DNA of 64,000 bases from Bacteroidales bacterium. Its GTDB lineage: Bacteria > Bacteroidota > Bacteroidia > Bacteroidales > ML635J-15. This document shows positions 54,730 to 64,000 of this stretch, one piece after another. The notes under the pieces were generated by a model. That model was not told where the DNA came from. It did no database searches and was given only the letters and a program-made list of their open reading frames with translations. The position numbers and the translations under genes were made by a program. The stretch's first letter is position 1; each line of letters starts with the position of its first letter. The stretch spans positions 62,001 to 126,000 of the forward strand of contig JAFGVU010000184.1 in NCBI GenBank assembly GCA_016937855.1, written 5' to 3'.

Positions 54730-57700
54730 ATGAAAAGTGTTAAAGCTATTTACGGGATTGTCGGTCTTGCTTTTGCTGCAACCATTACTATTGTTATTGT
54801 TAGTATGTTTAGTCAAGGTAAGGATTTTAAGGTCTCAAACCCCGAATTATTTAAAGATCACATCAAAGCATATACAGGCGATGTGATTTCAAAAAACGAT
54901 GTAATTGCAATTCAGTTTACTGATGCTTTTATGAAATCAGTAAAGAATAAAAAGACTTCTGTTATCAAGATTTATCCAAAAACTGATGGTGCTATCGAAT
55001 GGAAAGAAAATAATATCCTTGAATTTAAACCTAGCGAGCCCCTTTTGTCAGGGACACAATACCATGTTGTGGTAGAATTAGATAAACTTTCGGATGATAT
55101 TTCCAAAGAAACCGAGGAATTCGTTTTCAGGGTGCACACAAAGCATCAGCTTGTTAATTTGAATATCGAACAGTTGGTAACTACCGATCGCAAAGAGTTT
55201 AAAACTCAAGATCTGGTCGTTAGAGTAAATCTTCATGATAGTGAAAATGATGAAAAATTAAAAACTTGTTTTAATGTCATGATTGATGGTGAAAATAAAG
55301 CATTTGAGCTTGAAAAATCTAATGAAACTGAATACTACTTAAATATTAAAGACATTAAACGTACTAATCATAAACAAAAATTGCTAATTAAATATGACGG
55401 AGGGGGCATTGAATCAAAAAGCTCAGGAGAACTTGAGTTTGAAATACCTCCTACAGATGAGTTTAAAATCCTTGATATTCAGGTTCATCAATATCCTGAA
55501 CAGTATGTGCAAATTATTTTCTCTGATCCAATTAAAGAAGATATGTTACTTAGTGGTTTAATTGATATTGGAGATGTTGAAAACCTTAAATACATTGTTG
55601 TCGATAATAATATTAAAGTGATACCAAGCGAGAGACTTGAAAAATCTTATGAATTGCGAGTAGGTCCCGGAGTTAAAAACATAAACGGAAAATCAATTGG
55701 AGTAACTGAGACTGAGCAAATTAATTTTAAGATGAGAAAACCGGAAATTTTGGCAGATGAAAATGGTGTGATTTTGCCTGGAAATGCCGAAGGGCAAGTG
55801 GTTTCGTTTCAAGCTGTTAACATTAGAGCTGTTGATGTTAGAGTACTCAAAATATTCGAAAACAATGTTTTGCAATTTTTACAAGAAAATGATTTGAATG
55901 GTTCTTATGAATTAAATCGGGTTGCTAAAGTAGTTAAAACTAAAACAATTAGTTTGGAGCAAACTGATGTCGAGGATTTTAGCGATTGGAATAAGTTTTA
56001 TTTAAATCTTTCGGATATAATTGAGCCTGATCCCGGAGCAATTTATAGAATTGAAATTGGTTTTAGAAAAGAGAATGCGATTTATCCGTGTTCTAAAGAA
56101 GAAGAAATTGGCACAATTACCGATAATAATTTGTCAGAAATCAATAATTCAGACAATTGGGAATGGTTTACAAACTATACCTATTCGGCCGGAGGTAGCG
56201 GTTATGAAGAATACTATTATGATGAATACGATTATTATTATGATGATGACTATAGTTATGACTACTCTTATAACTCTTATGAAGATCCATGTAATAATAA
56301 TTATTATGGATATAGTAAGGCTATTAAATTCAACATTCTCGCTACTGATATAGGAATTATCGGAAAGATGGGTAAAGACAATAAGATATTTACCTTTGTT
56401 ACAGATTTAAAAACAACCAAATGTCTTCAGGGTGCGGTAGTTAACGTTTACGATTATCAACAGCAAGTTATAGGAACTGGAACAACCGATAATGACGGTA
56501 AAGCAATTATTGAGTATGACAAAAAGGATAAGCCATATTTTATTGTAGCTACTTATAACAATCAAAAATCATACTTAAAGGTTCAGGAATATGGTTCTCT
56601 TACAACCAGCGAGTTTGATGTTAGTGGAAGTTACACAAATGATGGTGCTAGAGGATTTATTTATACTGAAAGAGGTGTTTGGCGTCCGGGAGATTCAATT
56701 TATGTTGGATTTATTTTAAATGAAATGATTAATCCTGTGCCAGTTGGACATCCAATTGTGTTCGAGGTAAAAAATCCACAGAATCAGGAAGTGTATAGAG
56801 AAGTACAAACAAAAAATGAGAAGGGATTTCATGTATTTAAGTTTAAAACTGAACAAAACGATCCTACCGGATATTATTATGCAACATTTACTGTTGGAGG
56901 CAAAGTTTTTAGCAAATCGTTAATGATAGAGACAATTCGCCCTAACAGATTAAGTGTTGAACTTGAACTAGATAAAGAATATCTCGCCGGCGATGGAAGT
57001 GTAAACGCTTTGATATCTGCACGTTGGCTTCATGGAGCAGTAGCTGCTGACCTCGAAGCTGATGTTACGATGACTTTGGAGCAGGCCTATGTGCCATTTG
57101 AGAAATTTAAAAAATATAGCTTCTATAATCAAATGACATCGTTTGATTTTAATACAGTTACATTGTTTACCGGAAGAACAAACGAAAATGGAGAAATTAA
57201 AACTAACATCAAATTCGACAAATTAAATAAGGCTCCCGGCGTTCTTAAAGCATATTTAACAACAAAAGTTTACGAAAAAGGAGGCAATTTTAGTACGGGC
57301 GAAAAAACAGTAGATTATTATCCATATAGTACTTTTATTGGAGTAGCCATGTCGGAAAGTGATGTTTATAGTTACTCCTATCCTATTGATGAAGACCTAG
57401 AAATTGATATTGTTGCTATCGATAGAGACCAAAAATTATCGACCGAAACACGTGAACTTGAAGTGTCTGTATATTTATTAGAATATTCATGGTGGTACGA
57501 TTATCAGTACGATGGAGCCGATTATATTTCGTCTAACTATAATAATGCTGTCGATCGCACATTTGTAGATTGTAAAAATGGGAAAGCTAAATCAAAGGTT
57601 AAGTTTGAAGAAAATGGTGACTACCTTATAGTTGTCAAAGACCTTAAAGATGGTCATACTACATCGATGCGAGTTTATGCCAGCTACTATGGATCTTCGA

Positions 57701-60312
57701 GGAGTGCTGACGAAAAAGCTGTTGATATTCTTGAGTTTAAATCAGAAAAAGACTCTTATAATGTTGGCGAGATGGTTGAGATTAATGTGCCTACAGGCAA
57801 TGGAAAAGCCTTAGTTAGCATAGAGAATTCTACATCGGTGTTAAAAACTTTTTGGCAAGAGTCAGATGGTAAATATCTTAAAATTAGTTTTGAAACAACC
57901 GAAGAAATGGCTCCAAATGTTTATGTGAATATTAGTTTTATTCAGGAACACGGCAAAACATATAATGATCGCCCAATGAGAATGTATGGAATTGTCCCTG
58001 TGTTAGTTGAAAATCCCGGATCTCATATTAATCCTGTTATTAATATGCCCGATGAATTATTAGCAGAGAGCAAAGTAAGAATTCAGGTTAGAGAAGAATC
58101 GGGAAAAGCAATGACTTATACTCTTGCAATGGTTGACGAAGGTTTGTTAAACTTAACATCTTTTAAAACACCCGATCCATGGTCATTCTTTTATAGTAAA
58201 CAAGCTCTTGGGGTTAGAACCTGGGATATTTACAAATGGGTTATTGGAGCTTTTGAGGTAGATGCAGGACGAATGATTAGTATAGGTGGTGGTGGCGAAG
58301 GCTTATCTCCTGAAGATTTAGCCCAAGCGATACGCTTTAAGCCTATGGTTCGCTTTATTGGGCCGTTCTCATTACCGGCCGGTGGAATTAATTCACACGA
58401 AATTCAATTACCACAATACATTGGTTCTGTGCGCACAATGGTAATAGCAGCCGAAGGTGATGCGTTTGGCTCTGCAGAAAAAACTACTCCGGTAAAAAAA
58501 CCATTAATGGTTTTGGGATCTGGTCCTCGTAAACTAGGAACAGACGAAACATTTAAATTGCCTGTTACGGTATTTGCGATGAAAGATGATGTTAAAAATG
58601 TTGAAATAACTGTCAAAACTAATGGTTTATTAAGTATTGATGGTGCAAATGCCAAAGTAGTTAATTTCTCTAAACAAGGCGAAAATTATCTCGATTTCGA
58701 TCTTAAATCAGGCAATAAAACTGGTGTCGCTACTATCGAAATTATTGCAAAATCTGGTAGTCGTGTGGCTAAGTACAATATTGAACTAGATGTAAAACAT
58801 GCTAACGCGATGGCAACCGATGTAATCGATGGTGTAAGTAGTGGTGATGAATATGCATTAGAGTTTGATGTAAATGGTATTGAAGGCACTAATTCAGTAT
58901 TTTTGGAATTGTATAATATCCCACCTATGAATCTTGAAGAGAAACTCGATTTTCTGGTTTCTTATCCTCATGGTTGTCTTGAACAAACCGTTTCGGCAGC
59001 TTTTCCACAACTTTATATCGAAAACTTACTTGAGTTAGATAACTCGCAAAAGGCTGATATTCAGCAAAATATAAATGCTTGTTTAAATAAATTGTCGAGG
59101 TATCAAATGACAAATGGTGGTTTTGCTTATTGGCCTGGAGCAAACAATGTCTCGGAATGGGCAACTAATTATGTCGGACATTTTATTATTGAAGCCGAAA
59201 AAGTTGGCTACACTATCCCAGGAAATATTAAAACTAACTGGCTAAAATACCAAAAGGAAAAAGCCTCAAAATGGACTGATGATGGAACTAATTCGCAACT
59301 AACCCAAGCGTATCGACTTTATACACTTGCAATTGCAGGTCAGGCAGACAGAAGTGCTATGAACCGATTAAAAGAATCGAAATTATCTCGGACTGCAATA
59401 TGGCGATTAGCTTTGGCTTATGCTGTTAGTGGAAAAGAGAGTATAGCAAAACAAATGATTATAAATTTAAGTACAGATATTCCCTCTTATTTTGAGCTCT
59501 CTGGAACTTTTGGTTCTGCAACTAGGGATAAAGCTATGATTTTAGAAACACTAATCGAATTGGGCGAAAAAGAAAAAGCCTTTATGGTACTCAAAGAGAT
59601 ATCCGAAGTAATGGGCTCAAGCAGATATACAAGTACTCAAACAACCGCTTATGCATTGTTGGCAGCATCTAAATTTGTGAAAAAGTACCCAACTTCTGAT
59701 AACATATCTTGCACATACACTATAAATGGAAAGTCAGTATCAGCAAAAACCGCAAAACCTGTTTATAAAACTGCACTTCAAATTACAGAGGGTGAATTAA
59801 ATCAGTTTACCTTAAAATCCGAAAACGAAGCTATGGTTTTTGTTAGGATAATTCGTAAAGGAATTCCGGAAACAGGAAGTGAAACGGCAGCATCTTCAAA
59901 TATTAATATGGATGTGAGGTATTCCTACCTCAATGGAAATCCAATTGATGTTAGTAATATCCCTCAAGGAACCGATTTCGTCGCGACAGTTACACTTCAA
60001 AACATATCTGGCATTGCAAATTTGGAAAATGTTGCACTATCTCAGATTTTCCCTAGTGGTTGGGAAATAATTAATTCCAGAATGCTAAAAATGGACTTAG
60101 GTCAAGATTCATATTTCACCTATCAGGATATTCGTGATGATCGAGTTTTGACATACTTTAATATGAATAAAAACTATACTTACACATACAGAGTTCTTTT
60201 AAATGCAAGTTTTGAAGGAAAGTATTATTTACCTTCTGTTATGTGCGAAACAATGTATGATGATTCAAATTATGCAAGAAATAAAGGTATGTGGGTGAAT
60301 GTGACAAAATAA
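54730..60312 (+). CDS. bacterial alpha-2-macroglobulin
   Basis: 1860 residues. An N-terminal membrane helix or uncleaved signal (IVGLAFAATITIVIVSMF) precedes MG-type beta domains. EARGFIYTERGVWRPGDSIYVGF-like MG region (GVWRPGDSIYVG) and a Tyr/Asp-rich insert (about 491-527) follow. The bait-to-ANA part has MVDEGLLNLTSFKTPDPWSFFY. The thioester is intact: Cys1416 in PHGCLEQT, inside the helical thioester domain. The receptor-like end has SYLNGNPIDVSNIPQGTDFVATVTL. Such proteins trap attacking proteases in the periplasm. It lacks the lipobox Cys of E. coli YfhM; no PBP1C gene lies beside it. Confidence 0.93.
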   Translation: MKSVKAIYGIVGLAFAATITIVIVSMFSQGKDFKVSNPELFKDHIKAYTGDVISKNDVIAIQFTDAFMKSVKNKKTSVIKIYPKTDGAIEWKENNILEFKPSEPLLSGTQYHVVVELDKLSDDISKETEEFVFRVHTKHQLVNLNIEQLVTTDRKEFKTQDLVVRVNLHDSENDEKLKTCFNVMIDGENKAFELEKSNETEYYLNIKDIKRTNHKQKLLIKYDGGGIESKSSGELEFEIPPTDEFKILDIQVHQYPEQYVQIIFSDPIKEDMLLSGLIDIGDVENLKYIVVDNNIKVIPSERLEKSYELRVGPGVKNINGKSIGVTETEQINFKMRKPEILADENGVILPGNAEGQVVSFQAVNIRAVDVRVLKIFENNVLQFLQENDLNGSYELNRVAKVVKTKTISLEQTDVEDFSDWNKFYLNLSDIIEPDPGAIYRIEIGFRKENAIYPCSKEEEIGTITDNNLSEINNSDNWEWFTNYTYSAGGSGYEEYYYDEYDYYYDDDYSYDYSYNSYEDPCNNNYYGYSKAIKFNILATDIGIIGKMGKDNKIFTFVTDLKTTKCLQGAVVNVYDYQQQVIGTGTTDNDGKAIIEYDKKDKPYFIVATYNNQKSYLKVQEYGSLTTSEFDVSGSYTNDGARGFIYTERGVWRPGDSIYVGFILNEMINPVPVGHPIVFEVKNPQNQEVYREVQTKNEKGFHVFKFKTEQNDPTGYYYATFTVGGKVFSKSLMIETIRPNRLSVELELDKEYLAGDGSVNALISARWLHGAVAADLEADVTMTLEQAYVPFEKFKKYSFYNQMTSFDFNTVTLFTGRTNENGEIKTNIKFDKLNKAPGVLKAYLTTKVYEKGGNFSTGEKTVDYYPYSTFIGVAMSESDVYSYSYPIDEDLEIDIVAIDRDQKLSTETRELEVSVYLLEYSWWYDYQYDGADYISSNYNNAVDRTFVDCKNGKAKSKVKFEENGDYLIVVKDLKDGHTTSMRVYASYYGSSRSADEKAVDILEFKSEKDSYNVGEMVEINVPTGNGKALVSIENSTSVLKTFWQESDGKYLKISFETTEEMAPNVYVNISFIQEHGKTYNDRPMRMYGIVPVLVENPGSHINPVINMPDELLAESKVRIQVREESGKAMTYTLAMVDEGLLNLTSFKTPDPWSFFYSKQALGVRTWDIYKWVIGAFEVDAGRMISIGGGGEGLSPEDLAQAIRFKPMVRFIGPFSLPAGGINSHEIQLPQYIGSVRTMVIAAEGDAFGSAEKTTPVKKPLMVLGSGPRKLGTDETFKLPVTVFAMKDDVKNVEITVKTNGLLSIDGANAKVVNFSKQGENYLDFDLKSGNKTGVATIEIIAKSGSRVAKYNIELDVKHANAMATDVIDGVSSGDEYALEFDVNGIEGTNSVFLELYNIPPMNLEEKLDFLVSYPHGCLEQTVSAAFPQLYIENLLELDNSQKADIQQNINACLNKLSRYQMTNGGFAYWPGANNVSEWATNYVGHFIIEAEKVGYTIPGNIKTNWLKYQKEKASKWTDDGTNSQLTQAYRLYTLAIAGQADRSAMNRLKESKLSRTAIWRLALAYAVSGKESIAKQMIINLSTDIPSYFELSGTFGSATRDKAMILETLIELGEKEKAFMVLKEISEVMGSSRYTSTQTTAYALLAASKFVKKYPTSDNISCTYTINGKSVSAKTAKPVYKTALQITEGELNQFTLKSENEAMVFVRIIRKGIPETGSETAASSNINMDVRYSYLNGNPIDVSNIPQGTDFVATVTLQNISGIANLENVALSQIFPSGWEIINSRMLKMDLGQDSYFTYQDIRDDRVLTYFNMNKNYTYTYRVLLNASFEGKYYLPSVMCETMYDDSNYARNKGMWVNVTK

Positions 60313-60342
60313 AACTACAATGCCTTAGCTCGTAGAAAAACT

Positions 60343-60380
60343 AAACTGTTCTTCGGATTATTCCTGGAACAGTTTTTTTT
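60343..60380 (+). terminator. terminator after the macroglobulin gene
   Basis: AAACTGTTC (60343-60351) and GAACAGTTT (60367-60375) with a T-run to 60380, starting 30 bases past the stop. An A-rich stretch on the other side may let it serve the convergent gene too. Confidence 0.75.
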
Positions 60381-60389
60381 GTAGGCTTT

Positions 60390-62399
60390 TTACTGTAATC
60401 CACTTAAAATATATGAATACACTTGATTATTTAGCTCTGGTTTAGGTTTGATAAAACTTTTGGTTATAAAGTGAGGTGGATTAATCATTTCTCTTTCTAT
60501 CATCTCCTCAATTAAGCCCATGTATTTTAACGAAGTTTTACCAACAAGTAAGGCCGAAATATCGTTGTGATCTTCCCACAAGCGCAAAACACGAACAAAT
60601 CCTTTTAGGTATAGATAGTCTTTTGTAAAACCACCAGCTCTAAAAATTCGTGTAACAATATTAAATGCAAGATTGGTTTCTGTTTGATATTTTTTTCGCA
60701 ACATATTAAAGCACTCGATAAAATCTGCTCCATTACACATTGCATCAACTACAAGAACTCTTAATGCTATTTTTTTTAATCTTTCAAGAGTAAAATTTCC
60801 ACTGAGATATTCACTTAAAATGGCAAGCCCTTCTTGTGTTAGAGTATTAACCGGTAATCCGAGATTAAAAATCTTAAGATTTTGTTTGTTTGAGTTTACT
60901 GTTGTAAGCATGTGAACACCTACTTCATGTTCAGCGAGAGCATTTAGTTCACGCCTTTTAAAAACTGCATCATCTTTAATAATTATAGTTTTTTTAGAGT
61001 TTAAAACTATTATTTTAGAAATACTTTTATTGCTGATTTCAAGTTTTGCATTAAACCCGTATTCTTCAAGTTTTTCGGTAAAAAACTTTTTTGCAGACTT
61101 ACTATCAAATAAAGGTTCGCGCTTTGCTTCTCCTGGAATATCGGGCAAAGACATAATATAGCGTGCGTTTTTTAGATCGTTTTCGTCGGGTCTTCCAAAA
61201 TAACGCAGAGATGAATATAGAAACCTGTCGGTGTTTATCGAGCTAATCATATCTATCCTATCAAACGAAGAGTTTACAACATCGACGTACATATTGCGAA
61301 TCGAAATATCTTCAATTTCCTGAACAGGTATTCGCATTAGTTGTTGTTTAATAGTATATGAGCTGATTTTTACAGGATTATATTTAAAATCCGGTGTTCT
61401 TGTAAAATGCGACTTAATAAAACGATTTTTTTCGATATTTGCATTTATTGGATTTACAACTGCCAGTAATTCGTATTTTCTCATTAAGCGATACAACGAA
61501 TTATCAATTTTTTGGATGTTTGTACTAATGTTTTTATCTAGGAGTTTTAGAGCAGAAACATGATGCCAATCGGGAAGAGTGGCGCAAAAATCATTTGTTG
61601 TGTTAATTATTGCCTGTTTTAATTTTTGCTGCAATAGTCTGATAACTTTCGGATACGAATCGCCTGTAAGTTCGTCGCAATAAACTTTTTTAATCTCAGT
61701 TGCTAATACTAACGAATTTGGAAAATTTTTAGTAATAAACTCTAGTGCATAACCTCGACCATAAAACACATCATTTTCTGACACAACATTTTGGCAATCA
61801 GGAATCTCAATTTGCGAGAGCTCCGACATCCATTTGTCAATATTTTTTCGAAATCTTGAGGTGTCAATTTTTTCGGTACCTACATTAAATAATGGAACAT
61901 TCCTATCCCATCTTTTGTAGTTGTAAGAATGTATATCGTAAACAATAGAACCACCAAACATTTTTTCAATCTTTCTAATAATAGCCTCTAAAACAAGATA
62001 AAACTCTTGATGCTTTTGTTTAGATTGTTTTTTTTCTGCAGTACTTAATGCTGTTGTCCATACATTTTTATCCCAGGCTTTTGTGTAAATGCAATCGTTT
62101 ATCGGACGATTTAGGTCATATTCATATCTAGAATCATTTGCAATTAGAGTTATTGGCATAGATTTTACAAAATCATCAGTATGCGGATCTTCTTCGTACC
62201 ATCTCTGATAATCGTTAAGTGCAACTTTTTTATTAAGCTCGGCTCTTAGATTGCTGCCACCGTGTATCGCCAAGCAGCAAAAAGGAACATATTTGCTTAT
62301 CTTTATTCTAAATCCACCAGATTTTGAACAAGCTTCAAACAATTTTCCTTGTTCTATATTACTTATTATTTGAGATATCTCCAGCTTTTTAGTTTTCAT
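60390..62399 (-). CDS. fusion of N-formylglutamate-amidohydrolase-like domain and DUF1704 (QEGLA) metallopeptidase-like domain
   Basis: 669 residues with two domains. Residues about 20-270 resemble N-formylglutamate amidohydrolase: AIHGGSNLRAEL (His46), EDPHTDDF, NDSRYEYDLNR and VYDIHSYNYKR (His157). Residues about 290-669 are the DUF1704/flavohemoglobin expression-modulating QEGLA family: a zinc motif HEVGVH (His491, Glu492, His496, spacing HExxxH) and TQEGLA with Glu523 as likely third ligand. The animal relatives (MATCAP) are tyrosine carboxypeptidases; that makes removal of a C-terminal residue a fair inference. It begins six bases after the ATP-grasp gene stop, so the two are co-transcribed. 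Confidence 0.86.
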   Translation of the reverse strand: MKTKKLEISQIISNIEQGKLFEACSKSGGFRIKISKYVPFCCLAIHGGSNLRAELNKKVALNDYQRWYEEDPHTDDFVKSMPITLIANDSRYEYDLNRPINDCIYTKAWDKNVWTTALSTAEKKQSKQKHQEFYLVLEAIIRKIEKMFGGSIVYDIHSYNYKRWDRNVPLFNVGTEKIDTSRFRKNIDKWMSELSQIEIPDCQNVVSENDVFYGRGYALEFITKNFPNSLVLATEIKKVYCDELTGDSYPKVIRLLQQKLKQAIINTTNDFCATLPDWHHVSALKLLDKNISTNIQKIDNSLYRLMRKYELLAVVNPINANIEKNRFIKSHFTRTPDFKYNPVKISSYTIKQQLMRIPVQEIEDISIRNMYVDVVNSSFDRIDMISSINTDRFLYSSLRYFGRPDENDLKNARYIMSLPDIPGEAKREPLFDSKSAKKFFTEKLEEYGFNAKLEISNKSISKIIVLNSKKTIIIKDDAVFKRRELNALAEHEVGVHMLTTVNSNKQNLKIFNLGLPVNTLTQEGLAILSEYLSGNFTLERLKKIALRVLVVDAMCNGADFIECFNMLRKKYQTETNLAFNIVTRIFRAGGFTKDYLYLKGFVRVLRLWEDHNDISALLVGKTSLKYMGLIEEMIEREMINPPHFITKSFIKPKPELNNQVYSYILSGLQ

Positions 62400-62405
62400 T
62401 TTGGC

Positions 62406-63410
62406 TTAGTAGTTATTTGACTCTAAGGTTTTTTGTTCGCGAATAGCTTTTTCTAGAAAATTTATAATTTTAATCTGAAGTTTAGTATTATTTAAGCGGT
62501 TTATATCTGTAATAGTGCCAGGACTTAAAACATTAACTTCGATAAGTTTACCACTAATAATATCTAATCCGGCGAAATATATTCCATCATTAACTAGTTT
62601 TTTTCCAATCTTTTTACAAAATTGCTTTTCGTCTTTAGTTAACTTGTATTGTTCAACGCTTCCTCCTGCCGAAATGTTTGACCGGACATCTCCCTGTGCA
62701 GGTCTTCGCCTTAACGCTCCAATTGGTTTTCCGTTTAACATTAAAACCCGAACATCACCATTTTCCGCGCCTTCTACATAATCCTGCAAAATAACGTAAT
62801 TAGACTCTCCGTTGCTTTTCTTTATGTAAAACTCAAGTAGTGAACGAATGTTTTGCATCGCTGAACGTTCGATAATTATTACACCGCTACCACCATATCC
62901 GTCAAGTGGTTTCATGATCATTTTATCGTTTTCCGATTCGTGAATTACTTTTAATAAATAATCGATATTTTTAGAAACATGAGTAGCGGGAATTAACTCA
63001 TGTTCGGGGTCGTGATAAGCGGCAGTATAGATTTTATTATTTGCCTCGCGCAACCCTCTTATTGCATTAACAATAAATGTTTCATCCTTGATTGAATCAA
63101 GAAAGTTTAAAACTAAAGGATCCAATGGTGGATTATCTCTCATAAAGATAACATCGAAACATTTTAACTCGCGCATACCTCTACGAAAACTTGTGTTTTT
63201 ATAAAAACTTGTCATTGCAGCCGAAACTTTATCCGGATTTATTATGGTATTGCAATAACTATAGGTTTTGCTATCACGAATTGTGAGGTTAGATGGAGTT
63301 GTAACTGCAACATCAAATCCTCTTCTAACACATTCATGGATTAGTCTGATTGTTGAATCTCTGCGTGGGTTAATTGTATCCCATGGGTACATTATAAAGC
63401 ATATTCTCAT
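62406..63410 (-). CDS. GshB-like ATP-grasp ligase
   Basis: 334 residues, the length and order of glutathione synthetase (GshB). N-terminal pre-ATP domain: CFIMYPWDTINPRRDSTIRLIHEC, DVIFMRDNPPLDPLVLNFLD. ATP-grasp: MIMKPLDGYGGSGVIII, ILQDYVEGAENGDVRVLMLNGKP, RRPAQGDVRSNISAGGS, and FAGLDIISGKLIEVNVLSPGTI with the metal-binding Glu and Asn. GshB joins gamma-glutamylcysteine to glycine. No gshA is in the window, and the partner here is a peptidase fusion, so the ligated substrate may be something other than glutathione. First gene of a two-gene unit. Confidence 0.88.
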   Translation of the reverse strand: MRICFIMYPWDTINPRRDSTIRLIHECVRRGFDVAVTTPSNLTIRDSKTYSYCNTIINPDKVSAAMTSFYKNTSFRRGMRELKCFDVIFMRDNPPLDPLVLNFLDSIKDETFIVNAIRGLREANNKIYTAAYHDPEHELIPATHVSKNIDYLLKVIHESENDKMIMKPLDGYGGSGVIIIERSAMQNIRSLLEFYIKKSNGESNYVILQDYVEGAENGDVRVLMLNGKPIGALRRRPAQGDVRSNISAGGSVEQYKLTKDEKQFCKKIGKKLVNDGIYFAGLDIISGKLIEVNVLSPGTITDINRLNNTKLQIKIINFLEKAIREQKTLESNNY

Positions 63411-63667
63411 TATGTATATTCTTGATTATCAAATTATTAAACTACGCATTGTTTGTTTATGCGGTTACTCCAAAATTAAATTATTATTTCTTTGCTGCAA
63501 ACTTTTTTTAATTTATTAATAATTTATTATTATTTAATTAATTTATTATAAAAAACATTATTATCATTTTTTTGTAGTTTCGTATAAATTATTATTAAAC
63601 GGAGTTGTATGTATTTTAGTTTTTGTCAAAATTTGTTAATTTTACAATTCTTTTTTGACAATAAAAA

Positions 63668-64000
63668 ATGCAGGATATGACATCGAGGAAATACAAATCA
63701 TACACTTTACGTAATTATAAGAAAATCAAACAGTTAACAGTAATATCTGAAGAAGATTATAAAGCTATTGAGGTTGTTGGTAATGTTTTACCATTTAAAA
63801 CAAATAATTATGTAATTGAGGAGTTAATAGACTGGGATAATTATCGTAACGATCCCATTTTTCATCTAACATTTCCGCAGAGAGAGATGTTAAAGGAGGA
63901 GCATTACAAAACTGTTGAAAATGCTTTACAAGATGGTCTTTCGGGAGATGATTTGTTTAAAATTTGTAATAATATTAGGGTTGAATTGAATCCACATCCA
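63668..64000 (+). CDS. KamA-family radical SAM protein (5' part, off window)
   Basis: 111 residues before the right edge. It reads KYKSYTLRNYKKIKQLTVIS, then FKTNNYVIEELIDWDNYRNDPIFHLTFPQREMLKEEHYKTV and ICNNIRVELNPHP. The block NDPIFHLTFPQREML is characteristic of the lysine 2,3-aminomutase (KamA/EpmB) family just ahead of the radical SAM core; the CxxxCxxC site would lie past the edge. Members move an alpha-amino group to the beta carbon. It is divergent from the ATP-grasp gene across 257 bases, suggesting joint control. Confidence 0.82.
   Translation, partial: MQDMTSRKYKSYTLRNYKKIKQLTVISEEDYKAIEVVGNVLPFKTNNYVIEELIDWDNYRNDPIFHLTFPQREMLKEEHYKTVENALQDGLSGDDLFKICNNIRVELNPHP

Noticed and set aside
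1-64000. CRISPR array, rRNA operon or prophage
   Set aside because: No regularly spaced repeats, rRNA sequence or phage structural genes were found.

Overview
The window is AT-rich, densely coded chromosomal DNA of a member of the Bacteroidota, most likely a Bacteroidales/Marinilabiliales-like marine or anaerobic lineage. The signs are a C-terminal type IX secretion sorting domain, the surE-lpxB-spoIID order, a six-S1-domain RpsA with a Glu/Lys/Pro-rich leader, a short-form AMP nucleosidase, promoters of the TTTG-N-TAnnTTTG type, and Shine-Dalgarno sequences that are mostly missing. I see no prophage, insertion sequence, CRISPR array or rRNA operon. One tRNA gene (CAT anticodon) is present.

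Region by region: 1-2425 (minus) holds a ketoacyl synthase III fused to a short-chain dehydrogenase (cut by the window edge), coupled to an enoyl-CoA hydratase. 2589-5034 (plus) holds hutI, a 57-residue winged-helix protein and a lipoprotein. 5198-11685 (minus) is an envelope and housekeeping block: SpoIID-like protein, lpxB, a small membrane protein, surE, rnz and rpsA. 11905-15981 has a TonB-like protein, a secreted protein, a MaoC hydratase and an acyl-CoA ligase. 16.0-17.3 kb is mostly non-coding with palindromic REP-like sequences. 17.3-25.7 kb has a LysM glucosaminidase, orphan secreted proteins, a beta-helix protein, phosphomannomutase, a B12-type radical SAM protein with an unusual cysteine motif, and a lipoprotein. 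25.7-26.8 kb is a non-coding island with the tRNA, a strikingly perfect four-way-junction palindrome touching its 3' end, and a duplicated tRNA 5' fragment. 26.8-33.3 kb (plus) runs START-like protein, LptF, two glycosyltransferases, ribBA and fmt with tight overlaps. 33.3-38.3 kb holds ppx-ppk, an orphan, AMP nucleosidase and Hsp20. 38.6-42.3 kb holds a type IX secreted adhesin-like protein and a small-membrane-protein operon (TM2, zinc ribbon-TM2, DUF2752). 42.4-47.6 kb is mobA plus a three-subunit NAD-linked formate dehydrogenase. 47.8-54.5 kb holds a TPR protein, gyrA and clpC. 54.7-60.3 kb is a bacterial alpha-2-macroglobulin with an intact thioester motif.

The most intriguing coding region is the right end. 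A GshB-like ATP-grasp ligase lies next to a fusion of an N-formylglutamate-amidohydrolase-like domain with a DUF1704 (QEGLA, HExxxH) peptidase domain. Both are divergent from a KamA-family (lysine 2,3-aminomutase-like) radical SAM gene that the edge truncates. Together they look like an uncharacterised system for making, attaching and removing an amino-acid or beta-amino-acid group. The most intriguing non-coding feature is the 138-bp gap-free cruciform at 26205-26342.
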